This document shows positions 7,784 through 14,846 of a stretch of 14,846 bases of DNA, in pieces. The notes beneath the pieces are model-generated. The model was not told the DNA's origin. It worked only from the letters and a program-made list of their open reading frames with translations, and searched no databases. Source of the DNA: Beroe ovata. Its lineage: Eukaryota > Ctenophora > Nuda > Beroida > Beroidae. The DNA lies in NCBI GenBank assembly GCA_946803715.1, contig CAMPET010000049.1, forward strand, positions 256,416 to 271,261, given 5' to 3'. The translations under genes and the position numbers were made by a program. Each line of letters starts with the position of its first letter. Position 1 is the first letter of the stretch.

Positions 7784-10700
7784 CTGAGGAAGTATGTACC
7801 AATGTAGCATAGGCTATAGCACCTGAGGAAGTATGTACCAATGTCTAATGTATCATAGGCTATAGCACATAGTCATACTTCATACTCGTTGGCGTGTCAT
7901 ACTGTATTAGTGCCATTATAATAGGCGTGTCACTGCCCCAGGGAATCATGATGGTAAAATGGCTTACTCATTATTAAGCTGCTCATTATACTCATTATTA
8001 AGCTCTGCTCATTGAGCAGTGCTTACCTCGAATATTCTCCNGACGTCTTTAGGACCTGGCATTCTCATGAGATGGGTCACGATAGCGAATTTCTCCTCAA
8101 ATAACGGTTCTATACACACCGGTCTAACCTGAGGAAACATGTGCCAATGTATCATAGGCTATAGCACATAGTCATACTTCATACTCATTGGCATGTCATA
8201 CTGTATTAGTGCCATTATAATAGGCGTGTCACTACCCCAGGGAATCATGATGCTAAAATGGCTTACTCAATATTAAGCTGCTCATTATGCTCATTATTAA
8301 GCTGCTCATTGAGCAGTGCTTACCTCGAATATTCTCCCCGTGGCCGGGGTCAGGGCTTCTCTGAACAGGATTTTGTGGCACTGGTAAGGTCTGAGTGCCC
8401 GCTCCATCAATTGAATCTCCTGTGACCTCTGATATCGGTATTGCGAGTATCGTATCTTTGCTGAAAGAGAGTGGAGAGTGGTTGAGAGAATGATGGGTTT
8501 TGGATTGAAATATGTCTTGCTCGAGTAGATAACTCTGGCAGAACTGGACACGGCAGTATCCTGGATGTTTCTGGATGGTCCCAGTTACACTGGACCAGTA
8601 CAAACCTGTCCAAGTAAGGAGGAATATGAGAAGGAGGATTACAATACAGGAGAAGAAGATGATGAAAAACTGCTTCAAGTCTATCTGTGTGTTCGGGTGT
8701 GTTGCCTGAAAATAGGGGGAATAGTGTGCACCTAACGCAGTACTTTGAACAGAGTTTTACTATTACCATAGCAACCGACTACAGCATATATTGTGGAATT
8801 GCGTGTTTCTGTGGATATTGATAGCCTCGGAAACAATAATAGTTTAATCAGTAATCACCATGTACTAAATGCAATTAACGGTAATACCTGAATGGATATG
8901 GAAGTGAACGGATCCGATACAGCCGAGGTGAAGTCCAGTGACACTCTCAGTTCAGCGTCCCTCTTGTTCCAGCCGATACTGGACTTCTTGTAGGTCTGGT
9001 CCCATGTAGCAGTCCCGGGCAATCGTATTTTCTCCTGTTACAACGCCCAGTGATCAGAGAAACGGTGGGTCTTAAATTCGAGGATAGCGTATTTAAAGCA
9101 GTTTACTACAGTTCGGTATCACTCTTCACGGCGAGAATCAAATAAAGATCAAATTATCGCTGTCTTCCATGAGTAGAGTCAATCTCATGGTGTCATATGT
9201 TAATGCAAGAAGATGAAATGATAAATGGTTTCACGGCCCAATTTTGGCATAATAAATCACAAATACATAGAGAGCACATATGCAGGCTTAATTCACTCAC
9301 AGTAGAGTAAGTGGTGTTGTCCGCATACAAAACTGTAGCTATCAGTGAAAACTTGTGGAGAAGCGGTGTTTTGATCACAACTCTAACGTCGTGAGACACT
9401 CTAGAGTTTAGGTCAAGAACAATGTTCATCTGCGAGGATTAGGGGTGTTATGGTGGGAGTCGACCACTGGGAGTCGACCACTGATCGGTGGGAGTCGACC
9501 ACTGGTCGGTGGGAGTCGACCACTGGTGGGAGTCGACCACTGAAGTTCTAGTGGACCGAATCGATTAAATCGATTCGATCTGTGAATATCAATGTCAATG
9601 TTGACTGTGGAGCAATTTAATAAAGTAGGCGTGGTTCCAGAGATTCGTCATGTTTTGCTATCAATCTATTGACAACTTATTCAATGGCCTTGTTCTAGTC
9701 GAGGTCCAAGACATCGTCATACCTTCTGGACTTTGATGTTATTTTCCTTGATGGGATCGTCCACTCTGAGTTGTTTGTAACACTGACCATCATCATTGTC
9801 TCTCCTGAATTCTGTAGAGAAGTGAAGGGGGCATGCAACGTGCAATGTGCACACGTTGCATGCCCCAAGCGTACATTGAAGTATGGAAATCCCCAATAAA
9901 AGCAGCCATAATGCATGCAGACGCGCATTGATGAACATTAATGGGCATTGGGCATTAAGGCACATCAATTACGCTTTTACTATGTGTATAAATTGCTAGC
10001 TTCATTGCATTCTATCTACTGACTTTTTTATACTCAATGTTTTTTATGTATCAAGTAATTGCTTCCTCGGTTTCTATAAGGCTGATTGTTGAATATTTTG
10101 TGTCTTGAAATATTCCTCAATCATAGATCAGGTCCATGCAAATGCCACAGCTAACAATCAAAATCATGTTGCTATAGCGCTAATGCTAAGGGATACAGAT
10201 GCAGGGGAATTCTTGGATAAGATGAGTTTTGATTGGATATCCATAAGATGCAGGACATATAACTTTGCAAAGTCGATGTATCATTTGGACATCGATATTA
10301 ATGTTTTTATAAATGTTATTTTTCATTCTGGAACATTATCATGACGATATTTTACAGGTTACAGTGTAACTTACACTGAAATGTCGGACAAGCAAAGTTG
10401 GATCATACGCGATCTGGTGGGGGAATAAGTGCGAAGGATTGGCAGAGCACATCTCGAGCCAACGGTCTCGAAGTATCAATAAATCAGGCGAACAACTCGT
10501 TAAACTTCAAGATGAGAGGTGATCATCAATGACAACTGACAAGCAGTCAAATTAATTTCGACGGAATTTCCTATGTTAAGATAGGTTTTAAAAAACCCAT
10601 CCGCCAGCAGCGTGCAGTAGATAGCATGAAGTTCATTTCATCTCATCGTGTGGGAATTGACACGCCATCTGATGTCACTCAACCCGGATGAGAGAAGTTC

Positions 10701-13700
10701 GAGACAAGATGATGTTCAGGCAGAGAGTGGAACAATGGGTCAATGCGAAGGGATCACAGCAAGAAATCAACTTCCTGAAGGGAATTGCATCTCGCATTCA
10801 GTACGAGGTTCTTAAACGTTTTTGTATCGTGTCTTTCTAAGGAGAAGAAGCAGTCGATTCTTGAGTACATAAAGGAGAAAACAGGTGGTCAATTAACCTC
10901 GAAAAGGGGGACCGCGGGGAAACCGGCATGGGTAGAGGAAAGAAGAGGACTGAAGCGGAGAAGAATAATTACAAAGTATGATCATTTTGACAGGGTTATT
11001 CCAAAACCTCGTGGAAGGCTCCAAGATTGGAGAAGAACTTTTTATTTCCTCTTATTGAACCGTTATATGACTTGATCTCCCTTGGCAGAGAAGCTGGTGC
11101 TCGAAAGAGTATGGTAAAGAATCGTATCATTCTACAGGGACTTAGTGGACTGGTATTATAGCTTAACCTGCGAACGGAATCTTGACCCATGCTTTCTACC
11201 CTGCTAATAGAGCTTCCTAGGAAGCTCTATTAGCTCTATTAGCTCTATTATTATTCCTTGACGCTGACTCTAAGCTGTCAATGTCATGAATAACTCAAAA
11301 ATTCCCTTAAATTACTTAAAGCTACTGAAATATGGCACAGTGCATGTAACTGCTGTAAGTGCTATAGTTGGGACTGCATATCGGGATGATAGTCCCTACA
11401 GTAAGGGAGATTCATAGGGACTCATGGATGAAGCCAGCTACGACGGAGTCAATGGAGCAAGAGAACCAGCCGCCATGTTGAACTTGCGAAGCTTGGAATG
11501 CTGTGGAATAAATAGACAGCAATAGTGATGCTAAGGGTGATCCCAAACTGATAGTGATTCGTCATTGGGTGCAATCGACGGTACAGTGATCCGTATTAAC
11601 AAGTCCCTGCAGGAGCATCGGACTTGTGCATTATATAATCGCATAATTAATTCATTTATATCGTGTCTTCCTATTCCTAAGGAGAACTAAGCAGGGTTCT
11701 TGCGTACATGAAGAAGAAAGTGAATACAGTGTACAGGCTGTCAATAAACTCGTCTGGTTCATAGCTATCAGCAATTATTTGTTATATCTTGAAAATGTTC
11801 CGATGCAATTAAATAAGATCTATGTTTTGTTCTCTCGAATGTTTCAGATATGTGAAAAGGTACAAAATTCTTGGGAACACACTTAAGACGAGTGACCTAC
11901 AACACATTTCAAAGATAGTTGCAGACATCGGGTACTTGGTAACTTTCAAGCTGACAAACTGTAAGAATTTCGACTTGATTTCACATTACAAAGTATGATC
12001 TTTTTGACAAAACTTATCCAAAGCCTCGTGGAAGGCTCCAAGATTGGATAAGGACTCTTTATTACCTCTTTCAATACCTTTATATGGCTGGATCTCCCTT
12101 CACAGAGAAGCTGGTGCTTGAAAGTTTAAGACGAAATGAGTGATGAGGCTGGAAGAGACGATGGGGTTCAAAGGGTGATTCGGAGTTGAGTCATTTCTAG
12201 TAGCAACTAGATGAGCAGACACTCGGCAATCACCAAATATTGCAATCAAGCAGAAACTGCAGGCCGCTCTTAATACAACTGTAACTCTATAACATTGACC
12301 AACAGCCACCTGTCAACTGCAAGTTTCAGCCTCATGACAAGTTACAGTGCTGTGGTTAGGACAACTTATCGGGATGATAATCCCTACAGATAGGGCGATT
12401 CGCAGGGTCTCATGGACGAAGCCAGGGAAATCCAGCTACGACGGAGTCAATGCAGATGCAGGGAAAAACTGAGCTGTGATTGAATATCCATAAGATGCAG
12501 GACAAACAAATTTGCAAAAGGGACTAACTGTCATATTGTGTTTGCCAAGCTGGGAAAGCTGTGGAATTATAAAAGACAACAACTGTGGTAGGTGTTCATA
12601 AACTGAGATCCTTACTCCGCTACAAAAACGTAACACTGTAGCACATAGAAAGATGAGTTGCACGCAGATTGCACGGGCGATTGAAATCCAGATTCGGCTG
12701 CCTATATAAGACGTGACCTAAATCTTGACTGTGGTGTGGATTGCGACGTCCTGGAAATGGCAATGGGATGGGAAGAGAGAAACTTCCAGTTACAAGGAGC
12801 CTCGGCAACTGGGAGCATCGGATAGAAATTGAGTAATTGATACAGTTATGAGCTAACATATTTTCATATTGTGTCTTTAAGTTTTACCCTATATAATAAA
12901 CAAATCAAATTTCGGACCAAACAGTTCAACTTGAGTCATTAGATGGAAAGATAGACAATCTTAACGAAGGCTGTGTTGAGGTCGATTGCTTCCTGTCTTT
13001 ACACAGAATTTTCAATGTTTAACTGGGTTATCGCAAAGCTGACTATAATCTATTATTACAGGTAACTAGAGGGAATAGTGAACAAATACTTGTTGGAATG
13101 TACCTGCAGAGCACTTGTCACACTTAGTCCCCGTCACGCCCCACGAGTCACACTCACACCGTCCTGTCAGGTTGTCACACACTGGTTTAGCGTGAATGCC
13201 ACACTGACAGGGCAAACAAAGGCCATTGTTAACTGGGTTACCATAGTAACCCTCTATACACGAGTCACAGTGTGCGCCTGAAACATTGGGGAGAGGGTGA
13301 GGGTCTCATTGAGTGACAATTAGAAAATAGACATTTTTCACACACGTCTGTACTGACGTCACACACGAAGTTACGCGCAATGTGCGACGAATAGGCACCT
13401 GTTCAGTTTTCTTCACAATTTGCTGACACCACAACATAATTGTGACGTAGGTATGCATGCTTGCGATGGAATTCGCTGACACCATAACGTCACAACAGGC
13501 TGTGTTACGAATGGGTACCCTATTCGTCACAACTTGCTGACACCTCTTCATGACTGTGACGTAGGAATGCTTGCGATGGAATTCACTGACACCATTACGT
13601 CAGAACAGGCCTGTCTGACGAATGGGTACCCTATTCGTCACAATTTGCTGACACCACTTCATGACCGTTACGTAGGAATGCATGCTTGCGATGGAATTCG

Positions 13701-14793
13701 CTGACACCATAACATCAGAACAGGCCTGTGTGACGAATGGGCACCCTATTCGTCACAACTTGCTGACACCACCTCAATACCTCATGACTGTGACGCAGGA
13801 ATGTGTACTTAAGATGAAATTCGCTGACATCACTACGTCAGGACAGAATAGGCAAACGTAGCTGATAGCACATTTATTCTCTACAGTCGATCGACATGGT
13901 CGGTCGGGCGCGCACGTTATCAATTATCAGATCAGATCACGTACACAGGCGCGCGAAGTACAGTCACGTGCGTTGAATGAGAACAATCACAGGAATGTCG
14001 CCGCGCGTTACACAGATGTGTCTCACCTGTGGTGTGACCGTCGCATTTGTCACACTTTCCTGCATCTGTGCAGTTGCTATGTCCATTACACTGGCACAGT
14101 GGACACGTATCGTAATACCAACGCGTGGCTGGACATGCCTGATGATTGGAAATATTACTACCAATTGCTCAAACAGATTATCATATTGTTTGAACACTTA
14201 TTATCAATTGTTGGAGTGTTAGGTTTGAGTAAATTACTTCATGATCCATGGGGGAGTGGAATGAGCCAGTGTAACAGGTACCGGTACCAGTTCCCGAAGC
14301 ATCATCGCACCAGCCACACTCAGGCTGTGCTTGGCACAGAGAACAGTAACCGTGACCACTGCACCCTTCCTCTGCTGTGAGATAATATCAGAGTTATGAC
14401 GTGACCACTAATGCTGTCCACAATAGAGAATGGTATTATTGGGGAAGGGTCTCAAATCTCAAAGCTGATTTCTGGAAAACTAAGGGATCTGCCTTGATTC
14501 TCGGTGGCCAATCTTCTTCACATGACCCACCAGATGGTGATTGACCAGCGAAAACTTTGATTCGACCAATGAACACTGATATACGATGCTGAAAGAGTCT
14601 GAAAATCTGGGACCCTTCACCAGAAATACCATTCTCTAATAGTAGACAGTCTACTAGGTCCACTAGGTGTGAAGTACTCAATGTTCACCTGGACATGATG
14701 GATTACTGGTAGTTGCCCATGCCGTGCACTGTCCATACGGGTATCTCACAAGATAGGTATCTGTTGTTACACACTGCCCAACCCTGCTACCAT
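7610..14793 (-). CDS. Attractin-like membrane protein, C-terminal portion (ten exons)
   Basis: Exons on the minus strand: 14793-14689, 14374-14238, 14138-14027, 13277-13104, 9811-9723, 9429-9301, 9034-8888, 8705-8606, 8460-8324 and 7783-7610. They join in consistent phase into 433 residues and a TGA stop. Residues 1-80 hold PSI-like Cys repeats (CSGHGYC, CGWCDD); 81-175 two laminin-type EGF modules (CPLCQCNGHSNC, CDSCIEGYYGNP); 176-308 an extracellular juxtamembrane region; 309-329 one transmembrane helix (FFSCIVILLLIFLL); 330-433 a cytoplasmic tail ending FEP. The order and motifs match attractin (human CQCNGHSKC, QFFVTFFSC, IALEPCFG, recalled). Attractins are type I membrane proteins that regulate melanocortin signalling and ubiquitination through MGRN1 in vertebrates; MEGF8 is a related alternative. 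The kelch and CUB parts would lie beyond the right edge. Confidence 0.88.
7784..8323 (-). other. Last intron of the attractin-like gene, with N and duplication
   Basis: Between the last two exons. It contains 8042-8337 as a second copy of 7697-8040, including a partial second terminal exon (8042-8128) and a 14-bp piece of exon 9 (8027-8040). A further 39-bp tandem duplication (7782-7820 and 7821-) repeats the acceptor CCTCAG. Confidence 0.85.
8042..8128 (-). pseudogene. Partial second copy of the terminal exon
   Basis: Identical in frame to the first 29 codons of the terminal exon (VRPVCIEPLFEEKF through PGPKDV), with two silent-type third-position differences, cut at the N (8041). If real it would be an in-frame extra exon; the likelier reading is an allelic copy left by the assembler. 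Confidence 0.85.
8324..8460 (-). CDS. Attractin-like exon 9 (cytoplasmic)
   Basis: A 137-bp exon, phase 1 in, phase 0 out, acceptor CTTTCAG and donor GAG|GTAAGC. It encodes KIRYSQYRYQRSQEIQLM, then ERALRPYQ, then FREALTPATGRIFE. ERALRPYQ sits where attractin has MASRPFA, a motif reported to bind MGRN1. Confidence 0.9.
8606..8705 (-). CDS. Attractin-like exon 8 (transmembrane)
   Basis: A 100-bp exon, phase 0 in, phase 1 out, acceptor TTTTCAG, donor ACAG|GTTTGT. It encodes HPNTQIDLKQFFIIFFSC, then IVILLLIFLLTWT. DLKQFFIIFFSC is very close to attractin's DLVQFFVTFFSC. It marks the membrane span. Confidence 0.93.
8888..9034 (-). CDS. Attractin-like exon 7
   Basis: A 147-bp, 49-codon phase-0 exon, acceptor TTGTAACAG and donor CAG|GTATTA. 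It encodes GTATWDQTYKKSSIGWNKRD and ends DPFTSISIQ, aligning with attractin's FTWPIKIQIAF. Confidence 0.87.
9301..9429 (-). CDS. Attractin-like exon 6
   Basis: A 129-bp, 43-codon phase-0 exon, acceptor CTCGCAG and donor ACT|GTGAGT. It encodes NIVLDLNSRVSHDVRVVI, hydrophobic and beta-like, then ATVLYADNTTYST. It corresponds to attractin's extracellular region before the membrane. The first codon happens to be ATG; it is not an initiation codon. Confidence 0.85.
9430..9722. repeat. Intron with five GGGAGTCGACCACTG repeats
   Basis: Between about 9452 and 9542 the 15-bp GGGAGTCGACCACTG occurs five times with variable TCGGT spacers; each holds GTCGAC. A perfect inverted repeat CGAATCGATT/AATCGATTCG follows at 9557-9577. 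Nothing coding. Confidence 0.9.
9723..9811 (-). CDS. Attractin-like exon 5
   Basis: An 89-bp exon, phase 1 in, phase 0 out, acceptor CTCTACAG, donor AAG|GTATGA. It encodes FRRDNDDGQCYKQLRVDD and a Lys-rich end (NNIKVQK). The split Glu after KCSA and the GQCY aligns with attractin's GTCYYTLLID. Confidence 0.85.
9828..9866. repeat. Hairpin beside the intron acceptor
   Basis: GGGGCATGCAACGTG (9828-9842) is exactly complementary to 9852-9866, with a 9-base loop. On the minus strand the hairpin ends about 15 bases before the acceptor at 9812-9813, in the usual branch-point and pyrimidine region. Confidence 0.93.
10197..12900. repeat. Degenerate tandem repeat, unit about 1.0-1.2 kb
   Basis: Matching blocks recur in the same order. 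The clearest pair is 10971-11107 and 11988-12124, an ungapped 137-bp match 1,017 bp apart, with CCTCGTGGAAGGCTCCAAG in both. Others: about 10818-10905 with 11655-11753; about 11336-11440 with 12335-12440 (TCGGGATGAT, CTACGACGGAGTCAATG); about 11470-11510 with 12530-12580; and 10197-10275 with 12449-12520 (ATATCCATAAGATGCAGGAC). It could be a decayed transposon or a large satellite. Stop codons break every frame. Confidence 0.75.
11203..11234. repeat. 32-bp perfect palindrome
   Basis: GCTAATAGAGCTTCC is followed by TAGGAAGCTCTATTAGC with no spacer, centred on CCTAGG. Two more TCTATTAGC-like copies follow to about 11255. Confidence 0.93.
13104..13277 (-). CDS. Attractin-like exon 4 (laminin EGF 2)
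   Basis: A 174-bp exon, phase 1 in and out, acceptor ATGTTTCAG and donor GCAG|GTACAT. It encodes CDSCIEGYYGNP, then CLPCQC, CDNLTGRCECDS and GTKCDKCSA. Eight-Cys laminin-EGF pattern; matches attractin CETCISGFYGDP ... CQPCKC ... GDECQLC. It joins the exon at 9811 across a 3.3-kb intron. Confidence 0.93.
13278..14026. other. Intron of 749 bp with a tandem repeat
   Basis: Most is the roughly 114-bp repeat at 13385-13850. The remainder includes CG-rich sequence with GCGCGC and CACGT motifs (about 13905-13975) and no coding region that I recognise. Confidence 0.75.
13385..13850. repeat. Four-unit tandem repeat of about 111-115 bp
   Basis: The motif TGCTGACACC begins at 13421, 13535, 13646 and 13761. 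Each unit then has GTGACGTAGGAATG-like and CTTGCGATGGAATTC-like segments, CTGACACCATTACGTCAG-like sequence and ACGAATGGGTACCCTATTCG. The fourth is the most diverged. Small open frames inside are by-products. Confidence 0.93.
14027..14138 (-). CDS. Attractin-like exon 3 (laminin EGF 1)
   Basis: A 112-bp exon, phase 0 in, phase 1 out, acceptor ATCATCAG and donor ACAG|GTGAGA. It encodes CPLCQCNGHSNC, KCDKCDGHTT and a split Gly; this is nearly the same order as attractin's CQCNGHSKC and CEKC...LTTG. Confidence 0.92.
14238..14374 (-). CDS. Attractin-like exon 2 (PSI domain)
   Basis: A 137-bp exon, phase 1 in, phase 0 out, donor GAA|GTAATT. It encodes EEGCSGHGYCSLC and PECGWCDD, the Cys spacing of a PSI repeat. 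A GGTACCGGTACC stretch codes the small insert GTGTGT. The acceptor is a CAGCAG tandem, so the start could be 14374 or 14371. Confidence 0.87.
14375..14688. other. Intron with an inverted repeat
   Basis: Apart from the foldback repeat at about 14421-14642 I see nothing else. A minus-strand open frame runs through it but lacks recognisable content and is interrupted by the splice structure. Confidence 0.65.
14421..14642. mobile_element. Intronic foldback repeat
   Basis: TAGAGAATGGTATT with downstream GAAGGGTC (from about 14424) recurs in inverted orientation at about 14605-14641. The arms match over about 36 bases with scattered changes, separated by roughly 130-150 bases. It resembles a small non-autonomous element; boundaries are approximate. 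Confidence 0.6.
14689..14793 (-). CDS. Attractin-like exon 1 in window (PSI-like)
   Basis: A 105-bp exon, phase 1 in, phase 1 out, acceptor CTATGTCAG and donor CCAG|GTGAAC. It encodes GSRVGQCV, then YPYGQCTAWATT and NPSCP. It looks like the end of a PSI repeat whose CGWC would be on the upstream exon, outside the window or in the last 50 bases. Confidence 0.78.
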
Positions 14794-14846
14794 CTGACAT
14801 AGGAGAGCAAGTAGTAGTGACACGTTACAAATAGCACGTTACAACA

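Larger units (their letters stand above)
7697..8337. repeat. Tandem near-duplicate around the N at 8041
   Basis: 7697-8040 (344 bp) and 8042-8337 (296 bp) start with GACGTCTTTAGGACC and end with CGAATATTCTCC. They differ by single changes and by a 39-bp tandem duplication plus small indels present only in the first. The copies meet exactly at the single N. Confidence 0.95.
9812..13103. other. 3.3-kb attractin-like intron with degenerate repeats
   Basis: This intron is 4-30 times longer than the others in the gene. It contains a perfect hairpin next to its acceptor (9828-9866), a 17-nt inverted repeat (10362-10378), degenerate tandem copies of a unit of about 1 kb (about 10197-12900), and a 32-bp palindrome at 11203-11234. 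No long open frame covers it; the ORFs of 60-96 residues inside are interrupted and unrecognised. Confidence 0.75.

Noticed and set aside
9960-10080. CRISPR-like or other array in this window
   Set aside because: No set of regularly spaced conserved repeats with unique spacers exists; all tandem arrays are contiguous minisatellites in a eukaryotic context.
10688-10840. 50-residue ATG frame (MREVRDKMMFRQRVEQW)
   Set aside because: Short, no recognisable family, and part of the same intron as the decayed repeat.
10785-11075. Plus-strand 96-residue frame, basic and helix-rich (KEKKQSILEYIKEK)
   Set aside because: It lies inside the degenerate intronic repeat; the second copy of the block at 11655-12124 is broken by stops, and no family was recognised.
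13964-14380. Plus-strand frames with scattered Cys
   Set aside because: They are the antisense shadow of the laminin-EGF and PSI exons of the minus-strand gene.
14436-14681. Minus-strand 81-residue frame
   Set aside because: It lies within an intron, overlaps an inverted repeat, and has no recognised motif; splice phases of the flanking exons agree without it.

Overview
This is animal nuclear DNA. It shows two intron-rich genes with short exons, consistent GT-AG splice junctions, matching codon phases across every junction, and many hairpin repeats and minisatellites. Neither gene has a close match to any vertebrate version that I can recall, and the attractin family is animal-specific as far as I know, so an early-branching or marine invertebrate (for example a sponge) is plausible. 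The species cannot be named from sequence alone.

Layout. 1-1453: no exon recognised; a 44-bp tandem repeat, a small hairpin element, a tRNA-like (SINE-like) stretch and a pyrimidine repeat with a single N at 1106. 1454-5572, plus strand: the last nine coding exons of MED12, the Mediator kinase-module subunit (478 residues here, N-terminal part upstream of the window). 5573-7609: the space between two convergent genes, holding hairpins and a dense nest of GCGCGC-rich foldback elements at about 6117-6990 with an N at 6602. 7610-14793, minus strand: the last ten coding exons of an attractin-like (ATRN/ATRNL1, more distantly MEGF8) single-pass membrane protein (433 residues here, N-terminal part beyond the right edge).

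The attractin-like exons encode PSI-like cysteine repeats, two laminin-type EGF modules, a juxtamembrane extracellular domain, one transmembrane helix and a conserved cytoplasmic tail. Its 3.3-kb intron (9812-13103) contains a degenerate tandem repeat of about 1 kb, and another intron holds a roughly 114-bp tandem repeat. At 7697-8337 the end of this gene is present twice around the N at 8041, most likely two alleles joined by the assembler.

The two genes have no evident functional link; one acts in the nucleus on transcription, the other at the cell surface. I found no new multi-gene system. The most unusual structures are the nested palindromic element cluster, the duplicated gene end around the N, and a perfect hairpin just upstream of a splice acceptor.
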